From: Hygrophila difformis
Lineage: Eukaryota; Streptophyta; Magnoliopsida; Lamiales; Acanthaceae
Length of the DNA: 64,000 bases
Assembly: GCA_030278955.1 (NCBI GenBank)
Contig: JAOANR010000014.1
Coordinates: forward strand, 26,290,068 to 26,354,067
Direction of reading: 5' to 3'
Part shown: positions 1-11,420 of the stretch, piece by piece
Position numbering within the stretch: the stretch's first letter is position 1
How the letters are laid out: each line of letters begins with the position of its first letter
Program-made: the position numbers and the translations under genes
The notes under the pieces: generated by a model
Told to the model about the DNA's origin: nothing
The model's input: the letters and a program-made list of their open reading frames with translations, nothing else
Database searches by the model: none

Positions 1-1442
1 TTCGAACATTGTGTATGCAAAAAAACTGCTTTGGGAGAGGCTATCCTCCCCTTTACCCCCTTTGTAATTTGTGTGTCTTCAACTCTCACACACCTTTTGC
101 CGATACAGAGGAGAGAGAATCATTCTTGGAGAAGAGCTTTGTTTGGAGAAATTATTCTTCCACGGATAGAGTTTGAAGAATGTGTCCATCAAAATGAAGG
201 TGCTGATTGCGGTAATCTTTTAGTTCATTTGGATCCGTTTTTTTTTTTTTTTTTTTAACATATAGCTTTCATATTCTTATTTTGATTAGCATATATTTGA
301 GAGAATATTATTGTAAGCTGAGTGTGGTTCGGTTTTGTGTTTTGAGCATCTATAAAGTAACTAGCTCCAAGGCAGCAATCTGCTGCACCTAGCATTAGGA
401 TTAGTGGTTGTCCGGCTGATGTTGAGACAGCGGGTGGCTCAACAGTTTGTTCTGTCTAGAAGGATTGTTTTAGAGAGTTGGATTCCTAGTGTGAAAGGGT
501 GTAAGGGATTGTAAACACATAGTTTTTCTGTGTAAGTCTAGGGAGACAATGAAAAATGCCTGCATTGGAATCCCCCAGATGTAGGTCATGTTGATCTGGG
601 TCACCAAATTGCTCTGTTCATTGTCTCTGTTTTCTGTATTTTTTGTTTGTGTGTTCATCATGCCGAATGTTTGAGGGTTGTGTAAACATTCGATAAACAC
701 CCAAGTTAGTACTTGCTCATCTTATCACTGGGATCCTTCAGCCTCCAAGACAAGGAGTTAAGAAGAAGGAGCTCGTCGCATTTCAACAGAGAAGAAGAGA
801 AGATTTCTGTTAGAAGTTGTGAGAGAAGAAAGAAGAGGGAAGACGCTGAGAGATGAAAGAGAATTGGGTATTTTAGTTTAAGCCAAATCTGCTCCTCAAT
901 CTTCCTTAGAATGAAGCAGATTAGATTTTAGCAGATCAAGGCCAATCTGCTGATAAGATATGTTGTTTAACAAACCCTATAAAATAGCACATTTAGTAGT
1001 CAAATATGCTAAAATTGAATATGCTCTCAACCAAACAAGCCCTAAATAAACTTGTAACATCCTAAAAAAATTTAAAATATTTTCATGATATTATTATCAT
1101 ATTAATTCAACAGAACTAGTGGTAATTTAAATTCAGCTTGCGAGTACAAGACTAATAATAACTATCACATATAGAATTGTTAACGAGCATCCATTTAATG
1201 CTCGACTCAACTCGCGTTGAAATTCCTGACTCAACCTTAGCTCATTTGGCTTGATAGTGAGCCCGAGCTTGTCTAAAACTAGTGACATGACATACAAGGA
1301 TTTATTTTACCTTGAACATTTATAAATCAAAATATGGAATTCCAAACTAATTTAAACATGGAAGATACCAAGGATCCAAATTTTCCAAAATTCCAAGACA
1401 ATTCAAACCTTAAAAAATAAAGTTTAGATGCAGCAACATTCC
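1..1442. other. No gene; degraded retrotransposon-derived flank
   Basis: No convincing coding region. Positions 555-640 on the plus strand carry the U5-type signature common in plant copia LTRs (a TCCCCCAGATGTAGGTCA-like stretch followed by CTGGGTCACC). It resembles, in opposite orientation, the GACCCAGTTCGGCC...CTGGGGGATA stretch at about 1578-1625 inside the LTR next door, so about 300-770 is probably a relic of another copia LTR pointing rightwards. A run of 19 T lies at 238-256. Positions 960-1440 are AT-rich with nothing recognisable. Confidence 0.45.
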
Positions 1443-2358
1443 TGTTAGGTCCGCTTAGAGACATAACCTGTGAACTTGTCCTGTAAACTAGTTCAAACAA
1501 CTTTCATGGACACGTTATTCAGTTAAAAGTAATAAGCAGCGGAAGATAAATAAACTGAAATAAAGGTAAACAAACTCAGAGATTTGTTGACCCAGTTCGG
1601 CCTAAGCCTACGTCTGGGGGATACTAATCCAGGAGATTTCACTATATGTTTAACGTGATCCAAGATCCAAACAATAGTGAATCAAGTTTGCCAAACTCCA
1701 ATCTCCAAGCGGTTGAATCGTCGGAGCAAAACTCTAGCTAGTTTTGGTGAGGTCTCCCCGACCTTGCTTCAATTCCTTAAAGGCTCCCCCTTCAAGTCAC
1801 CCTCGGACGAAACCTATTTGCAAACCCTCCTCTTAGAGTTGTTTTATTTAAGTTCGTGTGCTGCTAACTCCTTGGAACTTTTGATTGATTTATCCACCCT
1901 CAATCAAAGTCACTCTAGCACTGTTTCGATCAAGTCACTTAAGGTTGTGTTGATCGAATGATTCATTCAATATGAATGTAATCTCGAACACGATGAAGGA
2001 ATACTATGTCACTTCAACTTACTCAATTGGCACAATGAGGAAATGATTCGGAAGTCGTACTTGTCCACTCTTTGGCCGATGTATTTGAAGTGATCAGAAT
2101 CTTCATTCTAAGATAAGATATTATTTCCATAATTCTTCCTTCCTTAGAATGGAGTTGCCCGGAATGAGATATTTTGGTTCCTTCTTTCTTGAACATGATC
2201 CGGGCCAAGATGCAAGTAGCCGTTGGAGAGTATTTCCATGCAGATCGGCCAGCTACACTTTCCATAAATAGTTTGTCGGATAAGATCGCGGTTGGGGGTC
2301 GGACTAACTTGTTCAAACATCGGTTGTGAACACATTTGCTCAAAACTGGTTCACAACA
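1443..2358 (-). repeat. 3' LTR of the copia element (about 916 bp)
   Basis: On the minus strand the LTR starts TGTTGTGAACC and ends GGACCTAACA, giving TGTT...AACA inverted ends. It directly follows a purine tract. The 5-bp flank on the left is ATTCC (1438-1442); the matching duplication would lie outside the window. The internal CCCAGTTCGGCC / CTGGGGG block near 1580-1620 is the U5 signature seen in many plant copia LTRs. No intact second LTR is present in the window, so the ends are inferred from the TG/CA boundaries and the adjacent tract. Confidence 0.6.
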
Positions 2359-2372
2359 ATCTACCCCTTTTT
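2359..2372 (-). promoter_or_regulatory. Polypurine tract of the copia element
   Basis: The minus strand reads AAAAAGGGGTAGAT immediately before the LTR start TGTTGTG. This is the usual position and composition of the plus-strand primer, interrupted by a single T. Confidence 0.55.
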
Positions 2373-2958
2373 GGCAGAATATGGGCCAGAAATGAGTTGA
2401 CCAAACCGATGTCAAACAATTACAATAAAACAAGTAGTAAAGTACTTCCCTTATATTCCCAACCACCGAGTACATCGATTCCCAATCAAGACAAACTATT
2501 CTAAAACTCTGCACAAAGATTATCCTATCCCACTAGTAGCATTTACATCAAAACAGCACATGCCATAAATAATAAGCATCACAAAACAAAATTTAATTAT
2601 TACAGGCCATAGTGCAACAGTCAAAAACCAGTTCACGAAAGTAGTCCAAACAGTACATAAATACATAAAGTAGAAAAAAAAAAAACCGAAACAGAGTTAC
2701 CCTTTTCACCAGCAGCAGCCACAAACAAACTCCCCCTCTTCTTTAGAGTGCATGCCAGAGGAACCGATAAAAGGTTACATCAATTTAACTCCCCCTCTGG
2801 CGCACATTATGCTCAAAAAGAGAACTTCATTCAGATTCCTCAGAGGAATCTTCATCATCATCATATGCATTGTCACTGTTCGATTCTTCCTCCTCTGGAT
2901 TTGTATCCTCGTCTGTCCTCATCCGACCAGACATCAGGGCAGCTTCTTGAGTTCTAGT
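2373..2958 (-). other. 3' non-coding stretch of the copia element
   Basis: Lies between the end of the extra ORF and the LTR. It contains two CT-rich patches (2730-2745 and 2789-2798, ACTCCCCCTC on plus) that are purine-rich on the element's sense strand. No coding potential recognised. Confidence 0.4.
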
Positions 2959-5071
2959 TCAAACCTGCACCTCCAAAACTTTCAAATTATTGATATGATC
3001 AGCAAGTTGTTCACGTACCATAGTAAAAGTATCTTTTGAAGGAATTTTTCCTTCTGGTTTAGGGATGTCAGGCTTCTTCTTCGCAAGGGATGCGGATAGC
3101 TTGAAATCAGAAATGTCCTCGGGACAATCATGCTTGCTTCCAAGGATTTTAAGATGCTTCAAGTACTCAGAGATGAGGGCTGGGAAGGGCAGCTTCTTGT
3201 TGTATTTTCTCTTGATCTTTCTAGCAAATGCCAACATTTGATCGATCACCAACTGACCATAATTGATCTCATACTTTTGATCTATAGCATACAAAAGTTT
3301 GCACATGTTCTTGGAAACAACTGAGTGATTAGTAGTAGGCACAACATTGTGTGCATAGAATTTGTAAAGAAGATAAAACCTTTACGTTAGTGAACCTGGA
3401 CTTAACCCTATACCCTTGATTCTTTTCCCTTGCTCATCAGTGAGTTCTTTTGCAATTTTGATCATATTCAAATTTGCAGAATGAGAGTATACTGACTTAA
3501 ATGATGGACAGGGTACCTAAAGGAATTTGTTGAGAGTCCTTGCTTTTAGTTCGAACAATTCTCCATGAACATAACACAGCTGGAACTAGGGCGCCTTCTT
3601 GTTTTGGACATCCTCGCTCAGGTTTGCATAGAATTGCCTAACTAGTTGTCATTTATATGCCTTTATCTTTGTTGCCCTAAATAGCAAGGATCTATCCTCC
3701 AAGTATCATTGCCATCCTATCTGTTCATATTGTTCTGCTTCAAACTTTATCTCCGGATGCACCTTCATCTTTTCCAGTACTGTGACAAAATATTGTTCAG
3801 ATGCCTCGTAGTAGAACTCGGTGCTTATTGCATTTATCAATAACCTCAGGTTCATCTTCCTCAGATGAAGATACATCAATCTTCCTTTTCTTTGAAGCAG
3901 TCACTTTGGAAGATTCTGTTGGACCAGAACGTGTCCGCTTTTTCAGTTCGGATAGGTTTGGTGAACGCCTTGGAGATGGAGTAGGACTAGGCATATTGAT
4001 GCATCAGCAAGGGGTTCCTCGACCTTCATTCTGTCTTGTTCTCCTCCAGCTTCCTCTTTGTCTCCCTCTTGATCATCATCATGCACAGATTCTTCATCAC
4101 TCTCACTATCTTGAGATCCAAGATCTTCAGATTTGTCCTCATCAAGTTCTTCATGTTGCTACCCCTCAACTTGTTCTTCAATTCCTTCACCGACTGGTTC
4201 TGTCTCATCTGCGGACTCCTCAGCCTCATCAATCTGTCCAACGGCAGTGGATACTGGTTTGTTTTTCCTTCTCAGTGGCAGAAGGTTCATGTTCCTTTCT
4301 CAGAAAGGACTTCCTTTTCAAACTCTCATTCCAATCTATCTCATCGGTTACTTCGTTCTCATCATCCTTCCTTTCATCATCACTAATTTCAGTAAAGGAT
4401 TCTTCTCCAGAGCTACCATCATCTGACTCTTCAATATAGCCAGAGTCAAGTTCATCCTCATCAACTGGTTCAGCAGGTGGTTCCGATGCCTTCTGTGGAC
4501 TCCTTTGCACATCAACAGGCATAATTGGAGCAGAGGTCTATTGATTTTTAGGGGCCACAGCAGGTGGAGTTTCTGTTTTCGACACAACCCTTGCGACTGG
4601 TTGTTCATCGCTCTTCTTTGCTGGAGTGTCCTTCTTTGGCTTTTTGGTGGACACTATGGAGGCTTTCTCTGGAACAGTGGCAACAACATTAGAAGGAGAT
4701 GAAATTTGAACTCCTTTACCTGAACCCAATGATGGAAGAGCCGCTAAAATGGTGTCTAGTGGTTCGAGAGTCTTCTTTATGTCGGCTTCGACTTACATCC
4801 CTATTGTGGTCCTCTTTCTGGCAGTAGCCTTCTCTTTTCACTTCAAAGCAGTTGATGCGGCAACTTCAAAGCACAAATCCAAGTGATCATGAACTACAAT
4901 CTGAGCTCTAGTGGTAGATTGCACTTGTTCTCCCTTATCTCCGGCAGTGGATGGAAATGAAGATTGAAACGGCACCGGAACAATGCTCGGGGTCTGTGAC
5001 ACAGTTTGTTCTTCAATCGCCTTTTGAACCGCTTTTGCTCGACCTTTAGCAGTGGATTCTTTTGGTGACAT
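2959..5071 (-). pseudogene. Decayed extra ORF of the copia element (plant-transposon-type domain)
   Basis: Reading on the minus strand from 5071 the sequence encodes a low-complexity, Ser/Pro/Glu/Lys-rich protein that starts MSPKESTAKGRAKAVQKAI and breaks repeatedly (about 4838, 4538, 4229, 3797). The last segment (3342-2959) contains LPFPALISEYLKHLKI preceded by NYGQLVIDQMLAFARKI. This looks like the C-terminal half of the 'putative plant transposon protein' domain (Pfam PF20167 type) often found downstream of pol in plant LTR elements. The middle is very acidic (runs of Glu, Asp and Ser), and lysine/arginine-rich clusters suggest a nuclear protein. Frameshifts and stops make it a pseudogene. 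The family assignment rests on pattern memory, not a search. Confidence 0.5.
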
Positions 5072-5426
5072 TCCTTTTCCTTTTTCCTTTCGAAGGTGTG
5101 GGGGTAGGATCCCTTGACTTGGAGCTCTAGCTTCCTCGAGTTCTCACCATGATTGATCTGAAATAAAAAACTTAGAAGGGAGAATAAATGTGCGCAAGAT
5201 GTTTGTTCAAAGGTATCCGAATATTTTGAGAGAAGGTGAGGGAGCAGAATAAGTAATGGAACGATTAAAACAAATTGGAGAAGTTATGAATTCGGTTTGA
5301 GGAGAAACTTCCCTTAATTGGTATAAGGAATGTGAATCACGGTTACCAAAAACTGTAATGATCACATTTGAATTTGGAAACCAAATAACGGTTCCCGCCC
5401 TTGTGTAGTCACTTCCGGGTGTCACA
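5072..5426 (-). other. Non-coding gap where copia RT C-terminus and RNase H should be
   Basis: Between the extra ORF and the truncated RT there is no RNase H coding sequence. The stretch is AT-rich and non-coding, and may act as the leader of the extra ORF. The RT frame collapses near 5450, so a deletion probably joined RT directly to the extra-ORF leader. Confidence 0.4.
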
Positions 5427-6763
5427 TCACCAATTTGAATTTTGAATAGTTGATGATATGCTTCCATATTTAAGAAGATCCATGAGTTCGATGAATTTGT
5501 CCTTGAGCACACGAAAGGTGGAACCGAACACAATGTCATCCACGTAGACTTGAGCGATCAGAATTCCTTTATTCTCTCTTTTTATGAACAACGTCTTGTC
5601 AAGACTTCCTCTCTCAAAGCCATGCTCCAGCATGTATTTTGAGAGCCTTTCGTACCAAGCTCTTGGAGCTTGCTTCAACCCATATAGTGCCTTGTTGAGT
5701 TTGTAGACATGATTAGGGTGGTGTGGATCTTCAAATCCTTTGGCCTGCTCCACATACACTTCCTCCTTAAGCCATCCATTGAGGAATGCACTTTTGACAT
5801 CCAATTGATATAGCTTGAACCCTAAGGAACATGCAATGAATAAAAAAAGTCTCACTGTCTAGTCTGGCCACAGAAGCAAATGTCTCGCTAAAATCTACCC
5901 CTTCTACTTAAGTGTAGCCTTGAGCAACAAGACGAGCCTTGTTTCTTGTGATGTTTCCTTTTTCATCACTCTTGTTGCGGAACACCCACTTGGTACCAAT
6001 AATATTTGTGTCCTCCGGTCTTTCAACAAGTGTCCATACTTCATTTCTTTTGAATTGAAGTAGTTCTTTTTGCATGGCATTAATCCAGTGTTCGTCCTAA
6101 AGGGCTTCATCTACTTTCGAGGGCTCAATCTTGGAAGTGAAACAGTGTAGTCCTACCAATTCTTTGTAATTCTTCTCCCCCCCCCCCCCAGGTCGTCCTT
6201 TTATCATTTATGTCACGAATAACGTCTGTAGGATCATGATACTTTTGAATGCATCTATTTAGATCTTTTTCTGGTTCATTCTGATTTGTCGATGGAATCT
6301 GCTCTGGTGTCTAAACATGATCTGTGGACTCTTTTTCTTCAATGACCTGTTCTCCTTGGTCAGTGGTTGATGGATCATTGCGTTGGGTGCTTGAGGAGCT
6401 GATTGGATTCTCATCTGATTTAGGAATGCCTTTGCAATGAACATCTTCAATGATGACATTTGAGGATTCCAACACCTTCCTTGTTCTAGGATTGTAAATC
6501 CTGTAAGCTTTGCTTGATGTTGAATATCCCAAGAAGACTCCTTCTATACTTTTCTCTTGGAATTTTCCAACATGCTCCATGTTATTCAACACAAAACATT
6601 TTGCTGCCAAAAATATGAAAGTAAGTAATGGTTATCTTTTTACCGTTCCATATTTTATATAGTGTCATTAGAGAGTTAGGTCATAGATAGACATGATTTA
6701 TGGTGTAGCAAGCAGTGTTGATTGCTTCAGCACACAAGAATTCGGCAACATTTTAGGCATTGA
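5427..6763 (-). pseudogene. Copia integrase C-terminus and reverse transcriptase remnant
   Basis: 5855-5427 encodes RT core motifs: LYQLDVKSAFLNG, then YGLKQAPRAWYERL, and the catalytic YVDDIVFGST. Just upstream (higher coordinates), in shifted frames, IGTKWVFRNK and KARLVAQGYT are followed by an in-frame TAA near 5910. 6610-6311 carries the integrase C-terminal GKF-type motif (GKFQEKSIEGVFLGYS, SKAYRIYN). Order and orientation are correct for a Ty1/copia pol read leftwards. At least two frameshifts and one stop are visible, and the RT palm ends abruptly near 5450. A run of 14 C (6177-6190) lies in the degraded linker. The 5' end is cut by element B at 6764. Confidence 0.8.
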
Positions 6764-9003
6764 TGAAACTTTTGACAATCTCCCGCACGAGTATTTTCGA
6801 AATAAAAAGAATCCCGGTCTTGATTTTATTTAATGAAAATTAATTTATGATTACGGAGTTGGGACTAGGGATATATGTATAGGTTGTCACGTTTTTATTA
6901 CTCGTGTTAAGAAACTGTGGCCCGAAAGCGCACGGTGTCAAAAATTTCAATAATTTATAGGTAAGTCCGGATCGTTCACTGGAGGATGTGCGATGGAAGC
7001 AGGTCCCACGCCATTTTACAAGATTTTCAACTCGGTTACTCAATTCATAGTGGATTCATGCTAACATCTAATCAACATAATTTAAACTATACTTATGAAA
7101 GCATATAAATTTATTCTACAAAGCAGATAATTCTAAGCTACAGAGCAATTAAATCTATGTCTAGAAAGCAGACAAAATTATCCTATAGAAGCAGTAAGAA
7201 TTATGCTATGAAAGCTGTGATTCTAGGTTATACTAACTATGAAGCTGATTCAAAATGATGACAGAAGGGACAGGGAGGAAAGAATAAAGATTGAACAAGA
7301 ATCAGATAGAGCATAGTTTAAACTTCCATTTTTATACACAGATCTTCGATTGGGATAATCCTGTCAGATAGTTAGTTCTCATGCTCTCAGTACTATGTTC
7401 TCTTTAATAGACAGGTACTTACAGTATGAGTTTTCATGTTCTTAAGACCACAAATTCTAAGATACCACCGATTCATAACTGCCCCGGCCAGGGTATGTTA
7501 TTTCATCTGTGGTGGATAAGCAACACCTGACAATTCATTAGTTAAAATGCCAAGTATTGCTATCATTCCCCCATGTCACACCCAAAATCTAAAAATAAGT
7601 CTGAACTATCCCTTAACTCTCAGTCCTAGTAGCAGTTGGAAGATCTAGAGAGACATCCGAGTGACCTCTATGAAAGCAATTAAAGGAAAGCAGTAAAGAA
7701 AGCATTTAAAATCCTATCACTCGGAAGTTTCAAAAGCTCCGTACTGGTAGTAAAAGAAAGCCTCCAGTCAGAATGACCGGACGTGGATCAAGAATTTCAG
7801 ACTCTCAGTGAACAGCTTGCAGTGTTCACTTCCTTCCGGGTGTTTATGAGATACAAACTAATGAAACGAACTAATAAATTAGTTCGTTCCGGATGCACTC
7901 ACTCAGGACTCAAAAATAGGCTTTGGCAGAAGAGGATAGCAATTGAAAGGAACTCAACCCTATCTTAGAAAATAACCAAGGCCTATATATTGTTTCTCTA
8001 GAGTTGTCTAGCACACTGTATTTGAATCCAAGTGATCCCATCTCGGTGTGGTAGTCAAGACTAAATTCCCAACACACAGCAATTTTGGAAAATAATAAAT
8101 TTGAAAATCATTCCCTAAACAGGTGCTAGACTATCAGTAAGAACACAGACCCTTTCAGTCTAGAAGAGACCTAATCGCTGGCTCTGCTTCTAATTTCCCA
8201 AAATGTAACCCTTGACAGATTGTGAATTAGACATAACTGAGGAATTTATCCCTTACTAAGATCCGGATTTTATAAATGAATTTTTGTTGGAAATTTAAAC
8301 GCAATATCTGTTTAAATCTAGACTTCTGATGTCCAAGAGAAGGATCCCAAAATATTTATGACCAAAATATTTATATAATAGTATCATGCATAAATCTATA
8401 TGGAAATGTAAAATAAACTAACCCAAAATATAATGGCGGGTTTAGACAGAATTTGGAACACAGAATGAATTAGCCGGAGGCTAAAGAGTGGCAGAATAAT
8501 TAAGGGAAATGGACTGCAGTTGACTGTGGTCCATCCTTTCATCATTCAGATGAAGTGAGTTGTGACAGTGATTTGATCTTAGACTGGCAGTGGTCGCTGT
8601 CAGTCAGATCATTACTGTCTGTGAGATGAGAAGAAAACCTACATGCTCTCTTGTTGTCTTAATTACATAGATAACATTGACCTATGTCATCTAGTGTTGG
8701 AACAACTCAAGATTTGGGTTCGAAAGTAAATTATGAAAATAAAACTGTATCTGACAGAAACTGCTGAGTGGCTACTTCATTTCCTGATAAAAGGACCGTT
8801 TGCCTGACCTCATCAATTAATGTTCAGACCATGCATAATAACGAACAGTAATCCTCACACAGACTACGGGCTACTTCATTTCCCAGTGAAGGGACCGTTC
8901 GCCAACATTATTCTGTACGTTTCTTAATGTTCATTTCACACAAACATGAAGACCAAAATAAGGAAAAAAAAATAAAATAAAAGAGAAGAATAATAAAATT
9001 TAT

Positions 9004-9035
9004 CTTGCATGAGAGACATTGGTTTCTCATGCAAG
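9004..9035. other. Conserved LTR stem-loop
   Basis: CTTGCATGAGA ... TCTCATGCAAG forms an 11-bp perfect stem with a 10-nt loop. The same hairpin occurs at 51520-51551 (LTR of A) and 29771-29802 (solo LTR D, opposite strand). A second small hairpin (TTATGGAT ... ATCCATAA) follows it here. Confidence 0.75.
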
Positions 9036-9410
9036 GGTTATGGATTTGGATCCATAAACGTTCATTAACCTAAATAATCTCTCTTTCCATAAAAATTACA
9101 GTCCAGATTATCTGTTTAGGTTAAATGAATTTCTGTAAAATAATCTTTTAATGGTAAATTGAACAAAATTCCCCACATCATATAGTCATTGATCTTAATT
9201 ATTGCTAATCTTGATCTTTGGTTATTAATGTAAGGGTTCAATTATTAAAGTGAGGAGATGGAGAATGGAAATTTTGGCAGCATAACGCCTTATATTGCAA
9301 TCTGGGATATTACATCTTAACCGTGGGATTAAGACGTGAGTGATGCAACATAATGGTAGGTTAACGATATAATGATAAAAATAGGGTTTTTGGATAAAAA
9401 TGGGTTATGT

Positions 9411-10039
9411 TTGACGCCAACCAACCTCATGACGTGATCCTAGGATTGCATCATGGGGTTGACGTCAAACAGGTAGGATAGAGCCACATGACGCAAAGCC
9501 TTAGTAATGACGCAAAAGGTTGACGTCAAAGAAAGGGTTGGCGTCATGCATGCCTTAGAAATTTTTTCTGAAAATAGGGAGGGCCATAACATGAAACACT
9601 AAATTGTTACTTGATCCTAGGATCACATCATGGGTTCCGCGTCATGAGGAGCATAAATGTAACATGCAAAAATTTGGGGTTCCATGCCATGGATCATGGG
9701 AATTGCGTCATGGCCCGTGGGGCCATGACGAGAAACATCCACGACGTGGAACATTTTGGCCAGAGAGCACTTATGACGCCAAACACACCCTATGACATCA
9801 ACCTGGTTGACGTCAAGGGGTGGTTGGCGTCATAGCACCTCCAACATGCATATGTTTTAAAGGCCAGAGACATGCCATGACGCCAAACCTACCCATGACC
9901 TCAACTTGGTTGACGTCAAAGATGGTTGGCGTCATGCATACTCCAGGATGCAAAAATGACATTTGGGCCAAAATTGCCTTGACGTCAAACCTGCCCTATG
10001 ACCCCAACGTGGTTGGCGTCATAGGGCGGTTGGCGTCAA
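9411..10039. repeat. Palindromic repeat array, B motif (leader array)
   Basis: About six to seven degenerate units spaced roughly 90-110 bp, built from TGACGCCAA, TTGACGTCAA and TTGGCGTCAT half-sites arranged as direct-direct-inverted-inverted. Example: TTGACGTCAA near 9910 followed by GGTTGGCGTCAT near 9924. Two units keep a central ATCCTAGGAT palindrome (about 9436-9445 and 9614-9623), which is also the centre of the A-type units. The array lies downstream of the LTR TATA box, so it should be transcribed. Confidence 0.8.
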
Positions 10040-10668
10040 GGATGTTCCAGAATGCACCAAGAATGAAAGAGAACGTAGAAAATACAATTTTTAGGCATTT
10101 TATGAGCTTAATGGTCCGAATATGCTAGAATAAACAGAAACAAGAGCATAATAACTATAGAGTAAAAATAAAGAGCAACCTAAACTAAAACAACAAGCAT
10201 ACACCACATTCATAGCCCATATTAATGCTTCCAAACATATTCTCATGCATTAATCGATCAAAAGTGGAGCAAATAATAATATAAAAGCAAATAAAAGCCA
10301 AATAGCCAAAATAAAAAGGAAGCAAGAAGAATCCATGATTAGACTATCCATTTCATTTTTGTGGGATATTAGAGAAGATTGAATCCCATTTTTCATAAAA
10401 ATGGGTTTGATAACACCATTAATGGGTGTTCAAACCCTAAACCAAAATAAAAAGGGTTTAGAACAAAATAGAAATCTGAAACTGGCGACCTAACACTAAA
10501 ACTGAGCTAACATTAAAAGAACAAAGGCAGAAATTAATGCTAAACTAAGAGCAAAAATTAAATAATACAAAAAATTTAATACTAACTAAACTACCTAAGA
10601 GAGTTTCTCCACAAGTGTGCCTTCAAGAGTAAGTAATGTGTAACCCGTATCACCTTGGGGTCGTGCCC

Positions 10669-10676
10669 TATTTATA
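10669..10676 (-). promoter_or_regulatory. TATA box of element B LTR
   Basis: The minus strand reads TATAAATA followed by GGGCAC. It lies 30 bp downstream of the palindromic array 10706-11091. Similarly placed TATA boxes occur in A (52915-52922) and D (28165-28172). Transcription should start near 10640 and run leftwards. Confidence 0.65.
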
Positions 10677-10705
10677 GGCACAAAACCCTAGGCCCATGGG
10701 CCTTA

Positions 10706-11091
10706 TTGACGTGGAGCACGATTTTGGCATGACTCGAGGCATGCTTGACGTCGACCGCTGCATGACGCGGAACTCCCACTAATGACGCGGAACATGCTTG
10801 ACGTCAAGGAATGGTTGACGTCAAAGGTCTCCAGCTCGATGACCCAGTGGCCCCTAGCTTGGCAGCCCACGACGTGGAACTTGGTCTTTGACGCGGAAGG
10901 TTTGACGTCGAAGGATGGTTGACGTCAAAAGGTCTTCTAGTTTCAGTCGGCTTGCAACTGCACCCATGACGTAATCCATTGGCGTCACGCCTTTGCTTGA
11001 CGTCAAAAGGGGTGGTTCCTGCCTTGGTTCCTGGTTTTGCATGGCCCATGACGCAGAGCTCTCCTTCCATGACGCCGAGCATTGGCGTCAT
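10706..11091. repeat. Palindromic repeat array, B motif (promoter array)
   Basis: Repeated TTGACGT(C/G), TGACGCGGAAC, TTGACGTCAA and TTGGCGTCAT half-sites fill the DNA immediately upstream of the LTR TATA box. The vocabulary is the same as in 9411-10039 and 43034-43420, and differs from arrays at the homologous position in A and D. Confidence 0.8.
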
Positions 11092-11391
11092 ACATGACTT
11101 GGCTTCAAACCTGTAAAAATACATTTTGTGGAATTTCATTTTCTTTTTCCATCTTTTTCATTCATTGTTTCTTTTCTTTTCTTTTTCTCATGTTTTTGGA
11201 TTTTTCTAGTATAAATGTGTAATAAAATTACACATTCAAGCATTTTCCACACCAGCTTATTATTTTTACAATTATGCATAAATTAGTCCAATTCAACTGC
11301 TTTCTTATTTAATATAAGACCGGAATACGATCAAATGCCCGTTTCAGACATGGAAATGGATTGAAATAATGGACATTTCTGGCCATTATCA

Positions 11392-11420
11392 ACATTATCA
11401 CATTTAATACTGATCGTCCC
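11392..11420 (-). promoter_or_regulatory. Polypurine-tract position of element B
   Basis: Adjacent to the LTR start. The minus strand reads AAATGTGATAATGT before TGATAATGG, a mutated form of the AAATGTGAGGATGT found at the same site in element A. Confidence 0.55.

Larger units (their letters stand above)
1443..6763 (-). mobile_element. SIRE-like Ty1/copia retrotransposon, 3' part, interrupted by element B
   Basis: Minus-strand element whose 3' LTR is at the left, followed rightwards by a polypurine tract, a decayed extra ORF, and RT and integrase remnants. At 6764 it is cut by insertion of the Athila-like element B, so its 5' half must lie beyond that nest, outside the window. The RT motif YVDDIVFGST, and an extra ORF downstream of pol, are typical of the SIRE/Maximus lineage. 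RNase H appears to be missing, and the coding parts carry frameshifts and stops, so it is an old, dead copy. Confidence 0.75.
6764..11391 (-). repeat. 3' LTR of element B (about 4.6 kb)
   Basis: On the minus strand it runs from TGATAATGGCC to AAAAGTTTCA, the same termini as element A's LTR and solo LTR D. U3 is about 0.7 kb (11391-10680), followed by a TATA box at 10669-10676 and a very long R-U5 of about 3.9 kb. It contains two CG-rich palindromic arrays (9411-10039 and 10706-11091) and a conserved hairpin (9004-9035). Compared with A and D it has only one copy of the terminal block ending AAAAGTTTCA. Short ORFs inside it, such as 7783-7968 on plus, are antisense and not conserved as reading frames. 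Confidence 0.85.

Noticed and set aside
470..700. 76-aa minus ORF and other small ORFs in 1-700
   Set aside because: No motif or conservation; lies in a copia LTR-like relic.
2023..2514. 163-aa minus-strand ORF overlapping the copia LTR
   Set aside because: Crosses the LTR boundary, no recognisable motif, odd composition; a chance frame.
7783..7968. Antisense ORF also seen at 30758-31018, suggesting a conserved LTR protein
   Set aside because: It is antisense to the LTR. The third copy (about 50334) is frameshifted, and similarity follows from LTR homology, not coding constraint.
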